In this document: one piece after another, positions 1 to 3,836 of the stretch
How positions within the stretch are numbered: position 1 is the first letter of the stretch
Layout: every line of letters starts with the position of its first letter
Origin: a bacterium
GTDB lineage: Bacteria > Sumerlaeota > Sumerlaeia > UBA8349
Length of the DNA: 9,462 nt
Direction of reading: 5' to 3'
NCBI GenBank assembly: GCA_013203855.1
Contig: JABMPG010000292.1
Coordinates: forward strand, 1 to 9,462
Program-made: the position numbers and the translations under genes
Notes under the pieces: generated by a model
The model's database searches: none
What the model was told of the DNA's origin: nothing
The model's input: only the letters and a program-made list of their open reading frames with translations

Positions 1-1245
1 GCGTGGGACTATCGGCGGGCGACGCGGATTCCGGAGCGGCTGGTGCGGGAGATGTCAGTGGCTCAGTCCAACGCGGTGGCGGTGTGGACCCAGGCCCGAG
101 AGGCGAACGATTTCGCGCGGTTCCAGCCCCATCTCGAGCGGCTGCTGGATTTGAAGCGCGAGGAGGCGGACTGTCTGAAGGAAGAGGGGCAGACCCGGTA
201 CGACGCGCTGCTGGACGGGTATGAGCGGGGTATGACGGGCGATGCGATCGAGACTCTGTTTGCCGGGCTGCGCGATGCCATCGCTCCGTTGGTCCAGCAG
301 ATCGCGGATTCGCCACGCCCGCCCGATCTGACGGTTCTGGGGCGGAGTTTCGGCGTCCAGGCGCAGTGGGATTTCGGGATGGAAGTCCTCGGGGCGATGG
401 GGTTCGACTTCGATCGGGGGCGGCAGGACAAGTCGGCCCATCCCTTCACTACCGGGCTGCATCCGTCGGACGTGCGGATCACGACCCGGCTTTCGGCGAA
501 GAATCTGGCGTCGAGCATCTTCTCCACGATTCATGAGGGGGGGCATGCGCTTTACGAGCAGGGGCTGCGGGAGGAGGACTGGGGGACGCCGCTGGGCTCG
601 ACGGTTTCGCTGGGGATTAATGAGTCTCAATCGCGAATGTGGGAAAATCTGGTGGGGCGCGGGCTGTCCTTCTGGACGCATTTTTTCCCGAAGTTGAGAA
701 GTTATTTTCCCATCGAGCTGCAGAGCGTGGACCTGGAGACTTTCTACCGCGCCATCAATCATGTCCGGCCTTCGCTGATCCGGGTTGAGGCGGACGAGGC
801 GACGTATTCGTTACATATCATTTTGCGGTTCGAACTGGAGAGGGCGCTGCTGGACGGAGATCTGGCGGCGGCGGATCTGCCCGAGGCGTGGGGCGAAAAG
901 ATGCAGGAGTACCTGGGTATTGTTCCAACCGATGACAAGGATGGCTGCATGCAGGATATCCACTGGGCGTGGGGTCTGGTGGGCTATTTCCCAACGTATG
1001 CGCTGGGGAATCTGTATTCGGCGCAGTTTTTCGACAAGGCCCGGCGGGATATCGGGGATTTGGACGATCATATTGCCCGAGGAAATCTTGGGGTTTTGAC
1101 GGAGTGGCTGCGGGAGAATATCCACCGCAGGGGCCACCGGCTGCTGGCGCCGGAACTGGTCGAGGCGGTCACGGGCGAGCCGCTTCGCACAGAGCCGTTT
1201 CTGGATTATCTGAAAGCAAAGTATTCGGATCTTTATCTGAGGTGA
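1..1245 (+). CDS. M32 family metallocarboxypeptidase (5' truncated by window edge)
   Basis: Zinc carboxypeptidase of the M32 (Taq/Pfu carboxypeptidase) family, which removes C-terminal amino acids from peptides, normally in the cytoplasm. The frame is open from base 1, so the start lies upstream; 414 residues are visible against about 500 for the family, so roughly the first 85-90 are missing. The GTG at 43 is internal. Seen directly: HEGGH at 532-546 (the HEXXH zinc and catalytic motif), followed about 26 residues later by GINESQSRMWEN, whose Glu would be the third zinc ligand. Also present are the family blocks SAHPFTTG before the zinc site, IRVEADEATYSLHI after it, and DIHWAWG then GYFPTYALGNLYSAQ near the C-terminus. 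Most M32 enzymes have His before that Glu (HESQS); here it is Asn. The end is TGA at 1243-1245. No clear hairpin terminator follows. The family assignment is firm. Confidence 0.95.
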   Translation, partial: AWDYRRATRIPERLVREMSVAQSNAVAVWTQAREANDFARFQPHLERLLDLKREEADCLKEEGQTRYDALLDGYERGMTGDAIETLFAGLRDAIAPLVQQIADSPRPPDLTVLGRSFGVQAQWDFGMEVLGAMGFDFDRGRQDKSAHPFTTGLHPSDVRITTRLSAKNLASSIFSTIHEGGHALYEQGLREEDWGTPLGSTVSLGINESQSRMWENLVGRGLSFWTHFFPKLRSYFPIELQSVDLETFYRAINHVRPSLIRVEADEATYSLHIILRFELERALLDGDLAAADLPEAWGEKMQEYLGIVPTDDKDGCMQDIHWAWGLVGYFPTYALGNLYSAQFFDKARRDIGDLDDHIARGNLGVLTEWLRENIHRRGHRLLAPELVEAVTGEPLRTEPFLDYLKAKYSDLYLR

Positions 1246-1295
1246 GCGAGCGGTCACTCCCCCGCGGGCGCACCGTCAGTAATGAAGAAAAGATA

Positions 1296-1334
1296 TCAAT
1301 AGCTTATTGACAGAAACTTATCATATGATAAGTT
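1296..1334 (+). promoter_or_regulatory. Palindromic operator/promoter region of the antitoxin-chaperone unit
   Basis: An AT-rich stretch holds two symmetric elements. TCAATA-GCT-TATTGA (1296-1310) is a 6-bp inverted repeat with a 3-base centre. AACTTATCATATGATAAGTT (1315-1334) is a perfect 20-bp palindrome. A consensus -35 hexamer, TTGACA (1307-1312), overlaps the right arm of the first and lies 2 bases before the second. No good -10 sits at 17 bp; the nearest matches are GATAAG (1327-1332, 14-bp spacer) and TATGAT (1324-1329, 11-bp spacer), both inside the palindrome. XRE-type antitoxins such as MqsA and HigA usually repress their own promoter by binding such palindromes, so autoregulation by the downstream protein is the natural reading. 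The palindrome is seen; the binding is inferred. Confidence 0.6.
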
Positions 1335-1445
1335 GAACAGGTCGATACAAGAGACGGATGCCCTTTGCACGCCTGATCCGCAAGGGCCGATCGGGCTGGC
1401 AGACCAGAAATGTGGCGAAGACAACCAGGGCTAAGGAGCAACCAG
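1335..1445 (+). promoter_or_regulatory. Leader between operator and antitoxin gene, with the start-deciding ribosome binding site
   Basis: About 100 bases separate the palindrome from the antitoxin start. AAGGAG at 1433-1438 lies 7 bases before the ATG at 1446 and settles that start over the in-frame ATG at 1410, which has no comparable site and would put 12 extra residues before the zinc finger. The leader also holds a 33-codon open frame (ATG 1358 to TGA 1459) that runs over the antitoxin start. It is basic and has only a poor ribosome binding site, and I do not call it a gene. Confidence 0.55.
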
Positions 1446-2012
1446 ATGAAACGGAATGAAACAATATGCCCGGCGTGTGGAACTCTGGGCGCGAAAGAGG
1501 TCTTGGAGAAGGAAAGTGTCGAAGTGAGGGGCGAGGAATTTGTGGTGGATGGCCGCTTCTGGCGTTGCCCAACTTGCAGTGCGGAGTTCGACGATTCGCG
1601 CCCTGAGGGCGACCCTCTGGTCGCGGCCTATCGGGCCTATCGGGAGAAGCACGGCCTCCTTCAGCCGGAGGAGATTGTCGCATTCCGGAAGAACTGTGGC
1701 TACACCCAGAAGGAGTTGGCCGCCGAACTGGGATGGGGCGAGGTGACGCTGAGCCGCTATGAGAACGGCGCACTTCAAAGCAAGTCCCACGAGGTAGCAT
1801 TGAGGATGTTCATGGACCTTCAAGTCCTCCGGCGCGAGGCTCAGGAATCTTCGCGGCGGAGGATGCGCCGACTGGCAGAGGATCGCCAGAAACGGGAGTA
1901 TTCCTCCACGTTGGCGGGTGTCCGCAGGGACACAAGCCGGTTCTCCTCAAACGGGGACCACAGGCTATCGGTGGGGGATGCAGGGACAATCGAATTACCG
2001 ATGGCTGCATAG
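1446..2012 (+). CDS. MqsA-type antitoxin/repressor: YgiT zinc finger + XRE HTH, with long C-terminal extension
   Basis: A 188-residue protein with the layout of MqsA-family antitoxins. An N-terminal YgiT-type zinc finger carries two CxxC pairs, C8/C11 and C41/C44. A linker follows, then an XRE/Cro-type helix-turn-helix at about residues 74-128 with the recognition segment GYTQKELAAELGWGEVTLSR and the YENG turn. In characterised relatives the zinc domain binds the toxin and the HTH binds the operator. Residues 129-188 go beyond E. coli MqsA, which ends soon after the HTH at about 131 residues. This tail is very basic at first (ESSRRRMRRLAEDRQKR) and ends with the less polar TIELPMAA. In toxin-antitoxin-chaperone systems such a tail is the chaperone-addiction segment, and a SecB-like gene follows 12 bases downstream, so that role is inferred here. 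No toxin gene is adjacent. It could therefore act purely as a transcription factor. Confidence 0.88.
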   Translation: MKRNETICPACGTLGAKEVLEKESVEVRGEEFVVDGRFWRCPTCSAEFDDSRPEGDPLVAAYRAYREKHGLLQPEEIVAFRKNCGYTQKELAAELGWGEVTLSRYENGALQSKSHEVALRMFMDLQVLRREAQESSRRRMRRLAEDRQKREYSSTLAGVRRDTSRFSSNGDHRLSVGDAGTIELPMAA

Positions 2013-2024
2013 GAGTCACAGAAA

Positions 2025-2546
2025 ATGCGAAAGATCCTGAATCTCGAAGATTTCGCCATTGATCGTCTTCACTATGAGACTTGGTACGACCAACCGGAAG
2101 AAGATTCAGATCCGGCGGGGCCTAATGTCAGGTACGAGGTCTTCAGGAATGACACGGATCCGTCTCAGTACATGTTGGAGCTTGAGGTGAAGTTGTCCGT
2201 TCCGGTTGAGAATGACAGGCTCGGATACTGTTTCAGTGCCCAGATCACAGGTTTCTTCCGTTTTGCCGAGGACGCCACCGAGGAAGAAATGCAGTACCTT
2301 ATCCGGGTGAACGGCGGCACGATACTTTACGGTATCCTGAGAGGACAGATGGCCGCTTTGGCCACGCCTCTCGGGAAGATTCTCCTGCCCACTGTCTATA
2401 TGAATGAGATCGTGCGGGAGACCGAAGGTCTCGCTCCCGAACCGGGGGCAAAGGGTTCTGCCGCAGCGATATCTGCTAGGCCGAAAAAGTCAGCCAGAAA
2501 AAAGTCGGCTTCTGCTACGAAGAAGGCCACGCGCAAGAAAACCTGA
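2025..2546 (+). CDS. SecB-like chaperone of TAC type with lysine-rich C-terminal tail
   Basis: A 173-residue protein whose core (about residues 35-133) resembles SecB-family export chaperones. It has beta-strand-rich blocks YMLELEVKLSV and YCFSAQITGFFRF, an acidic helix ATEEEMQYLIRVNGG, then ILYGILRGQMAAL and a closing ILLPTVYMNEIV, which matches the SecB C-terminal signature region. Stand-alone SecB proteins bind unfolded preproteins for SecA; TAC-type members (e.g. Rv1957) instead stabilise an antitoxin. Placement right after an antitoxin with a long tail favours the TAC role. The start ATG at 2025 is served by TAGGAG (2010-2015), which overlaps the antitoxin stop codon and implies translational coupling. 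Oddity: residues 137-173 form a low-complexity Ala/Lys/Ser tail. From R152 on, 11 of 22 residues are Lys or Arg and none is acidic, resembling histone H1 or bacterial HU-like tails. GC is about 50% in two 60-base lines counted by hand, lower than in flanking genes. Confidence 0.85.
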   Translation: MRKILNLEDFAIDRLHYETWYDQPEEDSDPAGPNVRYEVFRNDTDPSQYMLELEVKLSVPVENDRLGYCFSAQITGFFRFAEDATEEEMQYLIRVNGGTILYGILRGQMAALATPLGKILLPTVYMNEIVRETEGLAPEPGAKGSAAAISARPKKSARKKSASATKKATRKKT

Positions 2547-2555
2547 ACTTTCTGC

Positions 2556-2584
2556 TTGACAGGGGGAGGCCGTCCGCTTATACA
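2556..2584 (+). promoter_or_regulatory. Promoter of rplM-rpsI
   Basis: TTGACA (2556-2561) and TATACA (2579-2584) are separated by exactly 17 bases: a perfect sigma-70 -35 hexamer and a 5/6 -10 hexamer. Transcription would begin near 2591, giving a leader of roughly 38 bases. The -35 starts 9 bases after the chaperone stop codon and no hairpin lies between, so the ribosomal operon has its own promoter but may also receive read-through from the antitoxin-chaperone unit. Confidence 0.85.
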
Positions 2585-2628
2585 TGTCCTTCTGTGATTT
2601 GGACGAAGGAGACGTGGAGACACGACCG

Positions 2629-3063
2629 ATGAAGACATACACACCTAAAGCAAACGATCTCAAAGAAAAGTGGTTTGTGGTAGACGCCGAGGGTCAGACC
2701 TTGGGCCGCTTGGCCGCTCGCATCGCCTATGTGCTCCGGGGCAAGAACACCCCGCGGTTCACGCCCCATGCCAACATGCATCACCATGTCGTTGTCGTGA
2801 ACGCCGACAAGGTGAAGCTGACCGGCAAGAAGTGGGACGAGAAGATGTACTACCGAGCCACCGGATGGGTGGGTAACCTGCGCCAGTCCACGGCCCGTGA
2901 GCTTCACGCCAAGAAACCGACGGAGATGCTCCGGCTGGCCGTCAAGGGCATGCTGCCTCACACCCGTCTGGGCGACGCGACCATGAAGCATCTTCGGCTC
3001 TATGCCGGACCCGAGCATCCCCACGATGCGCAGAAACCGGTCCAGGTCGAGCTGACGAACTGA
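2629..3063 (+). CDS. rplM: 50S ribosomal protein L13
   Basis: Ribosomal protein L13, an early-assembly protein of the large subunit that binds 23S rRNA. The 144-residue product matches the usual bacterial length (about 142-150). Family blocks seen: MKTYTPKA at the start, KWFVVDAEGQTLGRLAARIA, VVVVNADKVKLTGKK, the Tyr-Tyr-Arg segment KMYYRATGW, AVKGMLPHTRLG, and LRLYAGPEHPHDAQKP near the end. The start is ATG 2629, preceded by GTGGAG (2614-2619) with a 9-base gap. An in-frame ATG at 2584 would add 15 residues, but it overlaps the -10 hexamer and so cannot be in the transcript from that promoter. rpsI follows after 21 bases, the standard bacterial rplM-rpsI pair. Confidence 0.98.
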   Translation: MKTYTPKANDLKEKWFVVDAEGQTLGRLAARIAYVLRGKNTPRFTPHANMHHHVVVVNADKVKLTGKKWDEKMYYRATGWVGNLRQSTARELHAKKPTEMLRLAVKGMLPHTRLGDATMKHLRLYAGPEHPHDAQKPVQVELTN

Positions 3064-3084
3064 TTTTCGAGAGGATAGGCTGAG

Positions 3085-3486
3085 ATGAGCGAAAGCATGG
3101 AACAATTTATCGCCACGGGACGTCGAAAGACGTCGACGGCTCGTGTTTATTTGCGTCCGGGCAAGGGCAAAATCACCGTGAACCATGAGCCTTGGAACCG
3201 GTATTTCGGCGAGCGGCCTCTGCTGGAGAACATCATGCGCCAGCCCCTGAAAGAAACTCACACTCTCACTAAGTATGATATCGTCGTGACGGTGCGTGGC
3301 GGCGGTCATGTCGGCCAGGTCGGCGCCATCCGGCACGGTATCGCCCGCGCTCTGGCCCTTTCCAATCCGGCCCTGCGCGCGGCCCTGAAAAAAGCCGGCT
3401 TTCTCACACGTGATGCGCGGATGAAAGAGCGGAAGAAATACGGTCAGCCCGGCGCCCGCAAGCGGTTCCAGTTCTCCAAGCGCTAG
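3085..3486 (+). CDS. rpsI: 30S ribosomal protein S9
   Basis: Ribosomal protein S9 of the small-subunit head, whose C-terminal tail reaches the P-site tRNA. It is 133 residues long, normal for the family. Seen directly: ATGRRKTSTARVYLRPGKG near the N-terminus, then INHEPW-like VNHEPWNRYF, the glycine-rich RGGGHVGQVGAIRHGIARAL, LKKAGFLTRDARMKERKKYG, and the invariant C-terminal FSKR. The start is ATG 3085 with GAGAGGAT (3069-3076) at a suitable distance; Met5 at 3097 is a weaker alternative. It is co-transcribed with rplM and followed by a strong terminator. Confidence 0.98.
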   Translation: MSESMEQFIATGRRKTSTARVYLRPGKGKITVNHEPWNRYFGERPLLENIMRQPLKETHTLTKYDIVVTVRGGGHVGQVGAIRHGIARALALSNPALRAALKKAGFLTRDARMKERKKYGQPGARKRFQFSKR

Positions 3487-3513
3487 AAGCCGGATGCTCG
3501 AAGATGTCCCCCG

Positions 3514-3549
3514 AAAAGGCGGCCCAGACCGGGCCGCCTTTTCTGTTTT
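3514..3549 (+). terminator. Intrinsic terminator of rplM-rpsI
   Basis: A perfect 12-bp stem: AAAAGGCGGCCC (3514-3525), a 5-base loop, and GGGCCGCCTTTT (3531-3542), followed by further T-rich sequence to about 3549. It begins 27 bases after the rpsI stop codon. The stem is symmetric with A-runs on one side and T-runs on the other, so it could also stop leftward transcription from the minus-strand cluster. Confidence 0.93.
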
Positions 3550-3836
3550 GTGCGCCCTCACTTGGAGGGGCGGGGCCATCGAAGAGGCGCGGCGGGTGCA
3601 CCTGCCTGATGGTCGTCGGTATGATCCTGGACAACGAGGGGTGGCCGCTACGTTGTGTGCCTGAACGAGGACCAAGCCACCGGAGCTGCAAAATCGCGGT
3701 GTAGAAGATGGGCAAAACGACAAGCCTGCAAAGGGGGCAGGTCTGCACTGCAGCCCCCTTTCAGATAGCCCTGGTTGAAAACAAAACGCTTACGCGCCTT
3801 CGGGAGATGCGCCCTCTTCGCGTGACGCCGCGATGC
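3543..3836. other. Convergent intergenic gap without a gene
   Basis: About 290 bases lie between the rpsI terminator and the stop codon of the large minus-strand gene. Frames open here lack a credible ribosome binding site and any recognisable protein. The only structure I see is the hairpin at 3730-3761. No tRNA, repeat array or attachment site is visible. Confidence 0.6.
3730..3761 (-). terminator. Candidate terminator hairpin of the minus-strand cluster
   Basis: AAAGGGGGC (3730-3738) pairs perfectly with GCCCCCTTT (3753-3761) around a 14-base loop that could pair further. It sits about 75 bases beyond the stop of the last minus-strand gene. Read on the minus strand, the stem ends in CCCTTT, but the following sequence is only modestly T-rich, so it may be a weak terminator or a transcript-protecting hairpin. 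Confidence 0.5.

Noticed and set aside
1410..1445. Earlier in-frame ATG for the antitoxin at 1410
   Set aside because: There is no good ribosome binding site before it, whereas AAGGAG sits 7 bases before ATG 1446, and the zinc finger then begins close to the N-terminus as in MqsA proteins.
2025..2546. Annotating the chaperone simply as the housekeeping export chaperone SecB
   Set aside because: The core is SecB-like, but antitoxin linkage, translational coupling and a basic tail fit the TAC-type subfamily better, so I did not use the secB symbol.
2584..2628. Earlier in-frame ATG for rplM at 2584, adding 15 residues
   Set aside because: That codon overlaps the TATACA -10 hexamer, so it lies upstream of the transcript start. 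The shorter start gives the canonical L13 N-terminus and has its own ribosome binding site.
3595..3602. GGTGCACC palindrome in the convergent gap
   Set aside because: An 8-bp palindrome in GC-rich DNA is expected by chance and has no associated promoter or gene start.
2578..3723. Minus-strand open frame of 381 codons across rplM-rpsI
   Set aside because: It is antisense to two certain ribosomal protein genes and runs through their promoter -10 and terminator, so it is a coding shadow.
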